A DNA stretch of 64,000 nt from Petunia secreta (taxonomy: Eukaryota > Streptophyta > Magnoliopsida > Solanales > Solanaceae): NCBI GenBank assembly GCA_029990175.1, contig JARKIP010000065.1, forward strand, positions 28,684,501 through 28,748,500, in the 5' to 3' direction. Position 1 is the first letter of the stretch. Every line of letters begins with the position of its first letter. The position numbers and the translations under genes are program-made. Shown here piece by piece: positions 1-10,210 of this stretch. Under the pieces are notes generated by a model. The model was not told where the DNA came from. It was given only the letters and a program-made list of their open reading frames with translations, and ran no database searches.

Positions 1-539
1 AGGATTTTATCGACCATCTCTATTTCAGGCAGTTCCATCTCAAGGGATCTCATTTCATTTGTGATCATGGTCAACCTGGTCATCATGTCCTGAATCGACT
101 CCTTCTCGCCCATAGTAAACAACTCAAATTGTCTCTTCAGCATTCTCCTTTTTGAGTCTTTTACTTCTGTAGTTCCTTCATGTGCAACCTGTAACGCATC
201 CCATATTTCCTTAGCCGTCTTATATGATGATACTCGATTGAACTCCTCCAGACCAAGACCGCATATGACTAACCGCTTGGCCTTGTGATTCTTTTCGATC
301 ATCTTATAATCCGTCTCATCAAACTCTTCCTTCAGTTTAGGTTCTTTTGAGGCAGTGGTTCCTTCACCAACAATTTTGGTGGGAATCAGATTTTCTTCAG
401 AAACTATCAACCAAAGTTGATAGTCTTCAGCACATATGTAATTCTCCATCCTATTTTTCCACCATGCATAGTATTGCCCATTAAACTGTGGGGGCCTCAG
501 AACCGATTGTCCTTCAGTAATTGTAGGCGGTGCACTCAT
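1..539 (-). CDS. Ty1/copia gag, N-terminal part (runs off left edge)
   Basis: The minus strand is open from an ATG at 537-539 to the window edge, about 179 codons with no stop. The protein starts MSAPPTITEGQ and then has the copia gag head (DUF4219-like: PPQFNGQYYAWWKNRMENYI), followed by a UBN2-type gag region with the typical IWDALQVAHEGT and RRMLKRQFELFTM stretches. Gag forms the virus-like particle that packages element RNA. The start is supported by the primer binding site and LTR immediately upstream (581-595 and beyond), the normal order for a copia element read on the minus strand. Zinc knuckle and pol lie outside the window. Being intact here suggests a fairly young element. Family assignment is secure; lineage within copia is not. 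Confidence 0.88.
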   Translation of the reverse strand, partial: MSAPPTITEGQSVLRPPQFNGQYYAWWKNRMENYICAEDYQLWLIVSEENLIPTKIVGEGTTASKEPKLKEEFDETDYKMIEKNHKAKRLVICGLGLEEFNRVSSYKTAKEIWDALQVAHEGTTEVKDSKRRMLKRQFELFTMGEKESIQDMMTRLTMITNEMRSLEMELPEIEMVDKI

Positions 540-580
540 TCTGATCCTTCTCAAGGTGTTAACCTTACAAGAGAAGACCC

Positions 581-593
581 GCTCTGATACCAC
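581..593 (-). other. Primer binding site (initiator Met tRNA)
   Basis: On the minus strand this reads GTGGTATCAGAGC, which contains TGGTATCAGAGC, complementary to the 3' end of plant initiator methionine tRNA. It sits 2 nt inside the end of the copia LTR and about 40 nt before the gag ATG. Confidence 0.85.
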
Positions 594-594
594 T

Positions 595-1560
595 TGTTAT
601 ACTTTATGCACCTCCTAAGGACACTAGAGAGGGGGGGGGGGGGTTGAATAGTGTCTCCCGATTTTCGCAAGAACTGTGTTCTTCTACTGTAGAACAAGGT
701 TCTTAGAATTTCCTTCTACCTCCGTCTAACAAGAACATACACAGAACAGAACTCAAACTACACAAGGATTTTTACGTGAAAAAACTCCTTGCTCAAGGGA
801 GAAAAAACCACGACCCACACTCTGGGATTTTAGCACTGAATCCACTAACACAAGAGCAATGTTTTAAATTACAAACTCTGTAACCAAGGGGCTACACTCT
901 AGACCCTATTCACTAAACAAAGCTACACTCTAGCTTTTCTAGTAATCACAAAAGAGTTTACCTAATACATAAGCTTCTAGAATAAGCAAATAGGTAAAAC
1001 AATAAATGCTTGATACAATGACAACTTACAACTTACAACTCGATAATCCTAGACAAGAAATCTAGACTTAATACTCTGCATGCAATTTAGTCGTCTTCTT
1101 CAGCTTATCCACGTAGAAAGTTATTGAATCGCCTTTGCTTGTGCTCAACTCTCTGTGCGTGAATAATGAAATCAAAACTCGGCTGTCTCTACTACTGGCT
1201 TTTATATGAGTCGTGCAACCCTAGTTGAGTTCTACAAGGAATCCCCTTAATTAAGGTAAGTTGAGATTCGTAGTAACTCTTTTCCATGTTAACGTCTGAC
1301 TCTTTTCCATGCTTCGTAGACACAGCTGGGGCACTGCCTCTTTTAGTCCGACTAGGATACGTCTACAACCACGCGCCACTATTCCTAGTTCCACAGGGAT
1401 TTGCAACCCACAATCTTTTCAATCAAACGTGCCCTTCCCTTCAAGGACCAGGTTCTTCAGGTTCCTTGCATGAACCTCGGTGTCCTTCCTGTTTGTCATA
1501 CTTCAAAACCAGTTTTCAACACCCACACTTCTTCCTCACGATTCAACCGTCAGCGATGAT
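595..1560 (-). repeat. 5' LTR of the copia element
   Basis: The LTR edge next to the primer site is clear: plus-strand TGTTATAC at 595, so the LTR ends in ...ATAACA when read on the minus strand. The far edge, near 1560, is estimated, because no second LTR lies in the window. A TATA-like box (ATATAAAAG on the minus strand) lies near 1196-1208. A run of 13 G on the plus strand (631-643) falls in the transcribed part. ORFs read through this stretch have no recognisable content. Confidence 0.6.
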
Positions 1561-1754
1561 CCGAGTTCTATTTTAGGGCTCTTATTTTAGTTTAAAAACT
1601 TGACGAATGTACTGGTAAGTGCATTTTCTATCTTATTCTTTTGTGTTGTCGATTATTTTTTTCAAAAAGGGCTTTAAATGTATAGGGTTTAAGGAATATC
1701 AGTAGGTCCTTTCTTTTGTTTAATATTCCTTCTTTGCTGTCATCTTTTTTATAG

Positions 1755-3690
1755 TGATGGGTCACGATTATTTGTATTTTCACCATGGCGGTGTGTTACA
1801 GGAAATGGCTATAACGGTGAGTTGGGTCATGTAACCGATCCAATAGATAAAGATCTCTTTTCACTTATGGAATTTGCAATTATACAAAGTCGCTTGGTTA
1901 TCTTATTATGGCTAGTTTTTACCTACAAAACCCTAGTAATGAAAAATTTCTTTTAATGGAAAATTAATTTTAATTGTTAAATGCTGTAGAACATATGAAT
2001 GATGGGGACCATTTACATGTATATGTTAGCCATGTGGTTGAGGACTCTTCGGTAGATGCTAGTTGGCCCAAATAGTTTGATTAATTGAGCCACATGTAGG
2101 TTAAACCAACCAAGACACATTTAATAATGCAAATAGGGTTGCATCTAGGGCAAACACTGGTATTGAGGATATAAATACTGAAGAAGCAAGTGAGGCAGTT
2201 CCAAATGAAATTGGTGGACTTAATGAAGATGATAAGGTGGAACAACAAGCCACATATGCATCATCTGAAGAAGGTGATACCTATTATGAAGATGACTTTG
2301 AGGGTTTTCAAGATAAAGGTTACAGTAAGGTTGATCAAGAAGGCTGTTAGAACAGAAAAGAGAAGGAATGAACAAAGCAGATTTGGAGAAAAGAAACAAA
2401 GCAAGAAACCTACTTTTATGAAGAAGTTGTTCTTGGAGAAGCTGGAATTGACAAGGGGTTTGAAGACATATACAAGAACAAAGAAGCCAAATATGCTGGG
2501 AATTTAGCAGCAGATGAAGAGTATATTGATAACTCATATGCTGCAAGTGAGGACAATAAAGAAGAGTTGGACTCTTTAACTGTTCCTGGTGTTAATATAC
2601 CATCTAGGAGAAAAATTTCAAAGGTTAGATATAATGAATCCTGTACAGTTGCAATGTTTGAATTAGTATAATATGACAATGCTTGAAGTTTAGAGAAGTA
2701 GTTGTTGATCATGGTATTTAAAACAAATTTCATCTTAAATTAAGACCTGATGAGCCAAAAAGAGTTAGGGTTAAATGTAAAGGGAAAAATGTAAATGGAA
2801 GCTATTTGCAAGTCTTGAAAAAGATTTTGGTAATTTTATTGTCAAGAAGTATTTTTTGTGCTTAAGTTTCAAAGAACAAACAAGAATAAGTTTTGTAACA
2901 CTAATTACCATTGCAAGGAAATTGAGGGATAGAATAATTGAATAAGATGACATTAGAATTGTAAAGTTGCAAGAGCATATAAGGAATACATGGGATTGTA
3001 TGTTGGAAGATCTCTGTGTAGTATGGCAAAAATGAAGGTGATTAGGCAGTACATGGGAGACTGGGCTCTTGAATTTTCAAGATTACTGGATTACGATGAC
3101 ATAATCAAGAGTACCAATCTTGGTAGTTCATGCTGGATAAAAAAGATACAGTTCCTAGAAAAAATGTATTCAAGTATTTTATGTATGCGTTGAAGCTTTA
3201 AAAAAGTGCTGGTTTGGAAGGATGGTAACCAATAGATGTATCCAATTTCTTGGGCAGTTATTGACCAAGAAATATTCCATTCTTAGGAATGGTTTATCAG
3301 ATTGTTGATTACAGATCTTGACTTGGGTGAAGGAGGTAGACTTACTGTGATGTTTGACATGCAAAAGGTACATTATATGTTTATTTTTCTATTCTTTGTT
3401 TGTTATTTGCATTTAGTTTCTTGTATTGATATTAATTAACTATGTTTAATTAGGGTCTTCAATAAACAGTTAGGTATTTTTTTCCTAATGCTCAAAGGAG
3501 AATGTGTGTAAGGCATACTTGGGCAAACTAGCAAAAAACGTGGTTTTGGAGATATGCTAAGGCTAGTTTGAGGTGAAATAACAAGAAGCATTTGCTGAAA
3601 TAGGGAAACTTGGGAAAAGATATGTGATCACTTTTTAGATACAACAAAGAAAACTCGTGTAGTTCATAATCTAATGAGACTGCAAAATAT
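1755..3690 (+). pseudogene. Decayed Mutator-like (MULE) transposase
   Basis: Pieces of one transposase appear in order in shifting frames. First comes an N-terminal HHGG-type segment (about 1757-1800) and an acidic linker (about 2160-2640). Next is a MuDR-type DNA-binding region with LRPDEPKRVRVKCKG (about 2735-2790), then MAKMKVIRQYMGDWALEFSRL (about 3017-3085) and the core, including WAVIDQE (about 3260) and LTVMFDMQK (about 3340-3367). Last is FPNAQRRMCVRHTWAN (about 3483-3530) with a following W-rich segment. A GT-AG gap at 3368-3453 separates MQK from GLQ and looks like a retained intron. Many stops and frameshifts make it inactive. I could not identify terminal inverted repeats. The family call rests on motif order from family knowledge, not on a search. 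Confidence 0.72.
3368..3453 (+). other. Probable intron within the MULE remnant
   Basis: An 86-bp AT-rich stretch begins GTACAT and ends TTAATTAG. It falls exactly between codons for ...DMQK and GLQ..., where MULE transposases usually read continuously. This supports a spliced intron in the ancestral gene. Confidence 0.5.
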
Positions 3691-3713
3691 GATGTAGTGA
3701 AAGATCACATGTC

Positions 3714-3998
3714 ATTTTGGGAGTTCGGACTTTGATTAGCGATTCAATAATTTTTTAAGCTCGATACGGTCTCTTAGGACCTGCCTGTAAAGGTTGAACC
3801 GAACCGAACCTCGTTTGATAGGTCTTGGAAGACATTATCCTTTTCTAACATGCGTAGACCTGTAGGTTTGTATGATCATTTGTAAATGAGCTTAATAAGA
3901 AACCTAGAAGTGACAGTAGGTTTGTATGATCATTTGTAACCTATATAAACTTTCAGAAGTGAAATCCTAAGCCGTCAGATGGTAGTCACTTATGTACT
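3714..3998 (+). mobile_element. Old gypsy-type LTR, left part
   Basis: This non-coding stretch stops at GTACT (3994-3998), the target duplicated by the 3999-10210 insertion, and resumes at 10211. The joined stretch ends at a primer-site-like sequence and gag remnants, so I read it as the 5' LTR of an older gypsy element. The outer edge is uncertain. Confidence 0.45.
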
Positions 3999-4739
3999 TG
4001 ATACGGGGTAAAACCCAAAATGCGGAAATAAAGATAAAGAGCGAGACACTACTCGAACTCCCTACGAAGTAACTATGGAGAACTCGTTCCATAATACCCT
4101 CATATCGGTGTCAAGGAGGACCTACACTATGCAACTATCCTCGAGACGACAAAGGACTCGCAAGTAGAATGATCGGGGGGGGGGGGGGGGGGGGGTTTGG
4201 GGGTCAACTAGAATCCACTAGTAAACTCAAACCAACTCAAAGGGTTTTTCATTCAAAGAGAATCCACTCTTGAACATTCATTCAATCATTCATCATCAAA
4301 GCTAACTAAGGAAAATGTAAAGCTAATGGAGTATTTATAGGCCTTTCCTAGACATTAATGAAAGACCTAAAGTACCCTTAAGTAGGTTATAAAGTCATAA
4401 GCTACGTAGGGGCATAATAGGAATTACATAACAACTTAAAGTCAAATTCCCGTCAAACATAACAGGGGGAGGCGCCCGCCTCCACAGAGTAGGCGCTCCG
4501 CCTCAGCACCCCTAGGCGGTCCGCCTCTTGGTCCGCCTCCTTCAGTCCAGAGAACATGCAATCACTAGGCGGTCCGCCTCCATTCCTAGGCGGTCCGCCT
4601 CTTCCTGAAGCTTCTTGAAACACTTCGAAATGTGTCTCGGATGTTCTTCTTTCCATGGCGTCCCAATGCATGACCTTGAAGTGCTCTTCCTTGGCCTTGG
4701 ATGGTGCTTTTGGATGGTTGCTCGAATTGCCCCGCATCA
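3999..4739 (-). repeat. 3' LTR of the RT-less CRM-like element
   Basis: It is 741 bp, TGATACGGGG... to ...CCCGCATCA on the plus strand. Read on the minus strand, U3 holds a cluster of palindromic GC motifs (about 4468-4603), then a TATA box (CTATAAATAC, about 4332-4342), then a C run (G21 on the plus strand, 4175-4195) in the transcribed part. It matches 9475-10210 except for scattered substitutions and the length of the G run. Confidence 0.92.
4468..4603. repeat. U3 array of palindromic GC motifs (left LTR)
   Basis: The cluster holds GGAGGCGCCCGCCTCC (7-bp arms), AGGCGCTCCGCCT and three copies of AGGCGGTCCGCCT, plus a half site. Each has 5-bp or longer complementary arms around 2-3 nt. It sits roughly 130-270 bp upstream of the minus-strand TATA box in otherwise AT-rich DNA. 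The same array is at about 9935-10070. Confidence 0.85.
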
Positions 4740-4750
4740 TCCTCCCCTTA
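4740..4750 (-). other. Polypurine tract
   Basis: The minus strand reads AAGGGGAGGA directly before the 3' LTR, where plus-strand DNA synthesis would be primed. It overlaps the stop codon region of the unknown ORF. Confidence 0.75.
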
Positions 4751-6319
4751 TTGAGAAGATTTCGTCCTCGAAATCAAGGCTTGGTCTCTCATGGCTCTAG
4801 CAACTCCTCGGGGTGGCCAAGAATCTCCTCCTTTGTTCCTCTTGACCGTCACTTTGTCATAGGTTTCTTCCAAGAGCTTCCTCGCCTTAGCATGGAGCTT
4901 AGAACCTACAAGCAACGACAAGCAAAAACACGCAAACGTCCTACTTTGAAAGTAGGTTAGCGCAAGAAGTGTGGAAAACACACTCTTGTGATATAACCAA
5001 GCGTCAATAACAATCATGAATATCAAGTCTCCAAAGAGAACCATAGGCACTTGGTTAAAGATCAACATGCACTCAACAAGATAATGAGCAAAGAGGTCAT
5101 GGGAAAATGGGAAATGCAAGATCAAGCTACCAAAATCCCCTTGAACCTTAAGCTCAAGATCAACACACCAATCTATCCTCGAGGTGTGATCATCATGTGG
5201 AGTGGAGTGAATCAAGTAGCCCAACCTACAAGTAGGATCAAGCACTCCACTCCCCTTCTTTAGAGCATACCTACTCACACCAAGGGGTTCCTCTTCCCCT
5301 CCCATTTCATCACCTAAGCAACCCTTCTCAAAAGACAAGCTCTCAAGGAAGGTATTGATGATGGATTCTTCTTCATCATAACCCCAACAAGCAATAGGAG
5401 GGTCACTCAAAGAACCATCTACCTCACCCACATTCTCAAGCAATGGGTCGCCTAAGGAATCACACCATGGGGGTTCCATCCTACTATTCACCCTAGTCCG
5501 ATACAAGTCATTACCACTAATGAGAATGCCTTCAAATAAAGGATTGGTAAAAACATGCATCTCACTATCATGATAAAACATAGACAAGCTATCAAGACTA
5601 GGTTCACTTGAGGAGTCATCATGGACAACCTTGTCCAATTCATGCAATTTGGACTCCTCAAGGTCAATTCCATCTTTACCACAACACATTGGCCCACCAA
5701 ATAGAAGCACATCAATAAGCGAATGATCAACTATCTCATCTTCTCATTTGTCAAAGGTTGGTGGTGTGTCATAGCAAAGATCACAATCATGGTCAACTAT
5801 CAAATCTACACTAGGGAGGGGTTCAATGAACAATAAGCTCACATCTTGATGTGGCATAGCATCCCTTCGTACTAGTGTTTCACAAGCACACACAAGTTGA
5901 CAACTAGACTCTTCATTAGTGGTATACTCACTAGATGCATCAAAAACACCAACTAGTGTTGAGTCATCACAAGACAAGTAGCTAGTAGGCTCATGAAAGG
6001 GTGAAGTAACACTTACATTTGTAGTACTTCCTTGATCACTCACAAGATTTGAAGTGTCATATGCAACTCCTCCTTCGTGAAGCTCACATTGAGGCTCCAA
6101 TGGCTTTTCTTCAAATGTACCTACACAAGAACTTTCACAAAAAGAGATAGAAGATAAAGAAGGGTTAGAACAATGGGTGCTCTCACTCTCAATTTTTCCT
6201 TCCTCACCTCTCATCTCTCTCAATTTTACCTCATGGTCAAGTGTAGTTTGTGGTGACAATCCACTCACATCACTCCTCAAATACTCTCCTTTTTCCTCTC
6301 TTGGATTGTCACCGGTCAC
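4748..6319 (-). pseudogene. Unknown ORF in place of pol, about 520 codons, one in-frame stop
   Basis: This acidic, Ser/Asp/Glu-rich reading frame occupies the place of reverse transcriptase and integrase. It is one frame from about 6385 (first ATG 6319) to 4748, broken only by a TGA at 5744-5746. Recognisable stretches include VTGDNPREEKGEYL, YDTPPTFDK, GGPMCCGKDG, DSSSEPSLDSLSM and TNPLFEGI. I know no domain for it. The same protein, in the same order, is found at about 45400-46899 in a second element (VIGDNSRVEKGA, YDTPPIFEK, GGSMCCSED, SNPLFEKE), so it is a shared element gene and not random sequence. Its last codons (ISRTKSS) resemble the integrase tail of the element at 13536-13883. It begins in the -1 frame relative to the protease ORF, with a short overlap. 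Confidence 0.75.
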
Positions 6320-6333
6320 TCCCTCACTTCTCT

Positions 6334-8427
6334 CTATCTTTTCTCTCTCATTTGAAGTGGAGTGACTGTCATTTCATCATGCAATGGCAAAACAATGAGG
6401 TTGTTTGCCTCGGTGTCGAACACAATGGGTGACTTCGCTTTAGCCGCTTCCCTCAACTCCTTCATCCGCTTGTAGTCTTCTCTTACTTTCCTTGGAGTCA
6501 AAGGTTTAAGCACATATTTCTTCCCATCTTGCTTAACCGTGTAGGAGTTGGTCCTACCATCATGCACAACACACCTATCATATTGCCACGGCCTCCCGAA
6601 CAATAGATGGCAAGCTTGCATCGGGACAACATCAAACAAGACCTTATCTTTATAGCTCCCAATGCTAAACTCAAGCATCACTTGCTTCACCACCTTTAGT
6701 TCACCACACTCGCTAAGCCATTGTAAGCGATATGGGCTGGGATGCTTACGAGTGGGTAACTTCAATTGGGAAATCAAGGATTGGCTTACTATGTTGGCAC
6801 AACTCCCCAAATCAACAACCATAGAGCACAATTTGCCCATCACACGACATCTAGCATGAAAGAGGCTTTCTCTTTGATCATCTTCCACCTCCTCTTCCAT
6901 AGAAATGGTACTCAAGCTTCTCCTAACTACCAAGAACAATTGAAGGCCATCATCCTCTTCTACGGCCACCTCACAATCAACTTCCTCACCCTCCTCTACT
7001 CCCTCATTTTCGGACTCACTTTCTTGCTCATACACCAAATCACCAACCACAACCATGGTTCTTTTTGTAGAGCAATCCTTAGCAATATGCCCAAAGCCCT
7101 TGCACTTATAACATTGAGTAGAAGTAGAAATAGGGTTACTCAAGCGAGTTTTAGAAGTACCTTCCAAGTGTGGTGTAGTCTTCTCATAAGGCTTCTTCAC
7201 TTCTTTGCTAGCATTGGCACTTGGAAAACTTGTATTTGGAGTCTTCCACTCTTTTGGCTTGCTTGTAGTAGTAGGAGTGTTGTTTTTGGACCTCTCTCCC
7301 TTAAGCCAACTCTCGGCTTCAATGGCGGCTTCAAGTAGATCTTGAAGTGAAAGATAAGTATGCAACCTCAATTAAGAAGCTATACCATAGCTCAAACCAT
7401 TCTTGAAGCGGATCATTGCTTGTTCTACACACTCGGTATCCATATCCAATGCCATCCGGATTTTCTCAAATTCATCATAGTACTCATGCACCGATTTGAC
7501 ACCTTGTTTTAGATCATAGAGCTTCTTGAGTTGCTCTTGCCGATACCTTGGAGTTATGTACTTGGTATTCATAAGAACTTTCAATTCATCCCAAGTCACA
7601 TTTACTTGCATATTCATTCTTCTTCTTGACCTCTTCATGGACTCCCACCAAGTGGAAGCATAGGCCTCAAAGGTAGAAATAGCATATGTGCCCTTTCTCT
7701 CCTCGGTCATCTCGTTGGTATCAAACACCCTCTCCATGAGTAGTACCCATTCCAAATATGCCTCCGGATCACAAGTTCCTTTAAAGGATGGGAGGTTGAG
7801 CTTAACACTATTGAGGTTGTTGTTGTCTCGTAACCCATGGTTAGGCTCCGGTTGGCCTCCATAATGATCATCATAAGCAACATAGTCCCTCCTAGCGTTC
7901 CTCCCTCCATATCCCATGGGTGGCCCTCGACCTCGGCCTCTACCCCTATCTACATTTCGACCCCAATTCATTGGCTTCCTAGGTTGATAAGGAGCATCAT
8001 ACCCATAGGCCTCATCGCCATACTCGGCTTCCTCCTCTTCTTGAGCCTCAACAACTTGCTCAAGAGGTGGGACAAACCTAACGGGTCTTCGAAGTGGAGC
8101 ATTTTCTTGGGGATTGCCCAAGTTGAGGGGATTGCCCTCTTGTTGGGGATTGCCCAACCCACGCTCTCGTAGAGCTTTAACTTTGCTTTTTTCATACTTC
8201 TTGGTTAGCTCCAAAAAGTGTCCGGGAGTCATAGGAGTGCTATGACTCGTGCCCTCTCCGGATTCGACTTGGACACTCGGGGTCCTCCTCTCACCGGTCT
8301 CAACTTGATTCCTCTTAATGGTCTCAAGTCTTAAAGATATGTCCTCCAATTTGGCCATAATGGTGGCCATGAAGTTCTTCAAAGGATCATCTCCATCGCT
8401 TGCCATGGTTCCTACAAAAAGCAACAA
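6334..8427 (-). pseudogene. gag-protease of the RT-less CRM-like element, one internal stop
   Basis: A single frame of about 698 codons starts at ATG 8427, interrupted by TAA at 7372-7374 where the relative at 59748 has Gln (SYGIAS then Q). It contains an RGRGRGRGP arginine-glycine patch and the gag core with YASTWWESMKRSRRR and ITPRYRQEQLKKLYDLKQG. A zinc knuckle CYKCKGFGHIAKDC follows (about 7072-7113), then a retropepsin domain with VVDLGSCANIVSQ and LLFGRPW. The protease motif is DLG instead of the usual DSG or DTG, so activity is doubtful. After the protease there is a short spacer (KPLTPRKV) and the frame ends with no RT. Gag would bind RNA and build the particle. A splice-acceptor-like TTTTTGTAG lies just upstream of the ATG. 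Confidence 0.88.
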
Positions 8428-9459
8428 ACGTCAGTAAAATACCTCACCCACTCCCTCACAAGTATTTCACTCGGCTCACTCGTGTTTAGTAGAGGTGGAT
8501 ATTTCACACAAGTTTGAGTCTAAAAGCTTCAAGTAGTTGACCAACGAACCACAACTCAATCACTCAACCTCTCAAGTCCAATGCTCTCCGGGGTGAGTAG
8601 AGTTAATGGGACTCGATTGGAATGATAAGCACTTTAAGTGAGGACTTGAATCAAAAAGATACTACGGGTCTTCTTTGAATTCTAGTCTCCTTTCTAAGGC
8701 ACGATGATCCTAATAGCTCGAAGTAATTAGTACTAATCAAGTAGGATTACCTCTAATAGTACTAATTAGAAGCAATGCAAACAACAAAACACGAGAACCT
8801 AGGATAAACTACCCAATTCCCAACCTTCAGGAAGTAGGCGCTCCGCCTCAGCAGAGTACAGTGGGAGGCGCTCCGCCTCTTTGGGGGAGGCGCTCCGCCT
8901 CAACAATTTCCAGAGGGCTAACAAAGATGAGGTGCTCCGCCTCCAAATTGAGGCGCTCCGCCTCCTGCAACTTTCAGCACAGTTCAACAACGTGTTTTTC
9001 AACCTTAACACCCAAAAATCCAACAAATCACACGTTGTTTTAGCAATCCAAAGGTACCCAAATGTTGTCTCAACCACAAAGATCAAACCCCAATCACTTT
9101 TATCAAAACCCAATCAAAATCAAACAATCTACCATGTTCATCATGTTCATAGCTAGGGTTTCAAAATTTTCAATTTTTTTCAAGGGTTTCAAATCTTCAA
9201 ATCGTGGGATACAACTCCAAATCGTGTGTGTTGGGTACCAAAATAACGGGTTTTCAATAAGGAACAAACCCCAATAACAATCAAAACACGAATCAAACAA
9301 ACAATCAAAATAGACCAATTTTTTTGGTGTTTTCAATTTTTCAATTTTTTTTTGTGATTTTCTCCTTTCCAATAACAAGAACAAGAAAACTAAAGATAGA
9401 ATCGACCTAGGCACGAAGAATCAAGGGTCGGAGGTTTGTAGAAACAAAACCCGAGCCTT
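8428..9459 (-). other. Untranslated leader between primer site and gag
   Basis: About 1 kb lacks a convincing gene. It holds a GC-rich hairpin array (8836-8963) and ends at a pyrimidine-rich TTTTTGTAG before the gag ATG. Leaders at 58533-59747 and 42843-44027 share the region just upstream of the ATG, including a GTGAGGGAGTG-like stretch. An ORF read across the array is repeat-driven and not believable. Confidence 0.7.
8836..8963. repeat. Leader array of AGGCGCTCCGCCT hairpin motifs
   Basis: Five near-identical copies start near 8836, 8865, 8888, 8929 and 8949. Four read AGGCGCTCCGCCT and one has GGTGC in place of GGCGC. Arms AGGCG/CGCCT surround CTC. Spacing is irregular, 20-41 bp, so this is not a simple tandem satellite. 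It is the motif found in the LTR U3. Confidence 0.9.
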
Positions 9460-9471
9460 GCTCTGATACCA
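9460..9471 (-). other. Primer binding site (initiator Met tRNA)
   Basis: The minus strand reads TGGTATCAGAGC, a match to the initiator Met tRNA 3' end, 3 nt inside the 5' LTR. Confidence 0.9.
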
Positions 9472-9474
9472 AGA

Positions 9475-10210
9475 TGATACGGGGTAAAACCCAAAATGCG
9501 GAAATAAAGATAAAGAGCGAGACACTACTCGAACTCCCTACGAAGTAACTATGGAGAACTCATTCCATAATACCCTCATATCGGTATCAAGGAGGACCTA
9601 CACTATGCAACTACCCTCGAGACAACAAAGGACTCGCAAGTAGAATGATCCAGGGGGGGGGGGGGTTTGGGGGTCAACTAGAATCCACTAGTAAACTCAA
9701 ACCAACTCAAAGGGTTTTTCATTCAAAGAGAATCCACTCTTGAACATTCATTCAATCATTCATCATCAAAGCTAACTAAGGAAAATGTAAAGCTAATGGA
9801 GTATTTATAGGCCTTTCCTAGACATTAATGAAAGACCTAAAGTACCCTTAAGTAGGTTATAAAGTCATAAGCCACGTAGGGGCATAATAGGAATTACATA
9901 GCAACTTAAAGTCAAATTCCCGTCAAACATAACAGGGGGAGGCGCCCGCCTCCACAGAGTAGGCGCTCCGCCTCAGCACCCCTAGGCGGTCCGCCTCTTG
10001 GTCCGCCTCCTTCAGTCCAGAGAACATGCAATCACTAGGCGGTCCGCCTCCATTCCTAGGCCAATCCGCCTCTTCCTGAAGCTTCTTGAAACACTTCGAA
10101 ATGTGTCTCGGATGCTCTTCTTTCCATGGCGTCCCAATGCATGACCTTGAAGTGCTCTTCCTTGGCCTTGGATGGTGCTTTTGGATGGTTTCTCGAATTG
10201 CCCCGCATCA
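9475..10210 (-). repeat. 5' LTR of the RT-less CRM-like element
   Basis: It is 736 bp, TGATACGGGG... to ...CCCGCATCA, followed by target duplication GTACT at 10211-10215. It carries the U3 GC-motif array at about 9935-10070 (one copy decayed to AGGCCAATCCGCCT), a minus-strand TATA box near 9800-9810, and a G13 run at 9653-9665, against G21 in the other LTR. Confidence 0.92.

Larger units (their letters stand above)
3999..10210 (-). mobile_element. Complete RT-less CRM-like gypsy element
   Basis: The element is 6.2 kb with two LTRs (3999-4739 and 9475-10210), TG...CA ends and an exact 5-bp target duplication GTACT (3994-3998 and 10211-10215). On the minus strand the order is 5' LTR, Met-tRNA primer site, about 1-kb leader, gag-protease (8427-6334), unknown ORF (about 6385-4748), polypurine tract, 3' LTR. 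Reverse transcriptase, RNase H and the integrase core are absent. The LTRs differ by roughly a dozen substitutions by eye, plus a poly-G length change, so insertion looks recent. Gag and leader match the element at 57777-64000, which keeps pol and could have supplied enzymes in trans. Gag-protease has one internal stop and the unknown ORF another. Confidence 0.9.

Noticed and set aside
1286..1576. 96-codon ORF in the copia LTR
   Set aside because: Lies within U3 of the LTR with no recognisable domain.
2220..2733. Minus-strand ORFs over the MULE acidic region
   Set aside because: The plus strand carries ordered transposase motifs; the antisense frames do not match anything.
4453..4740. Open frames through the GC hairpin arrays (also 8861-9113, 14467-14757, 20056-20356, 57879-58202)
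   Set aside because: They exist because repeated GC-rich words lack stops; the sequences are Arg/Ala/Pro repeats. Only the short integrase-tail part at the start of the LTR is credible as coding.
6766..7338. Plus-strand ORF of 190 codons opposite gag-protease
   Set aside because: Antisense shadow of the conserved gag-protease frame, with no recognisable protein.
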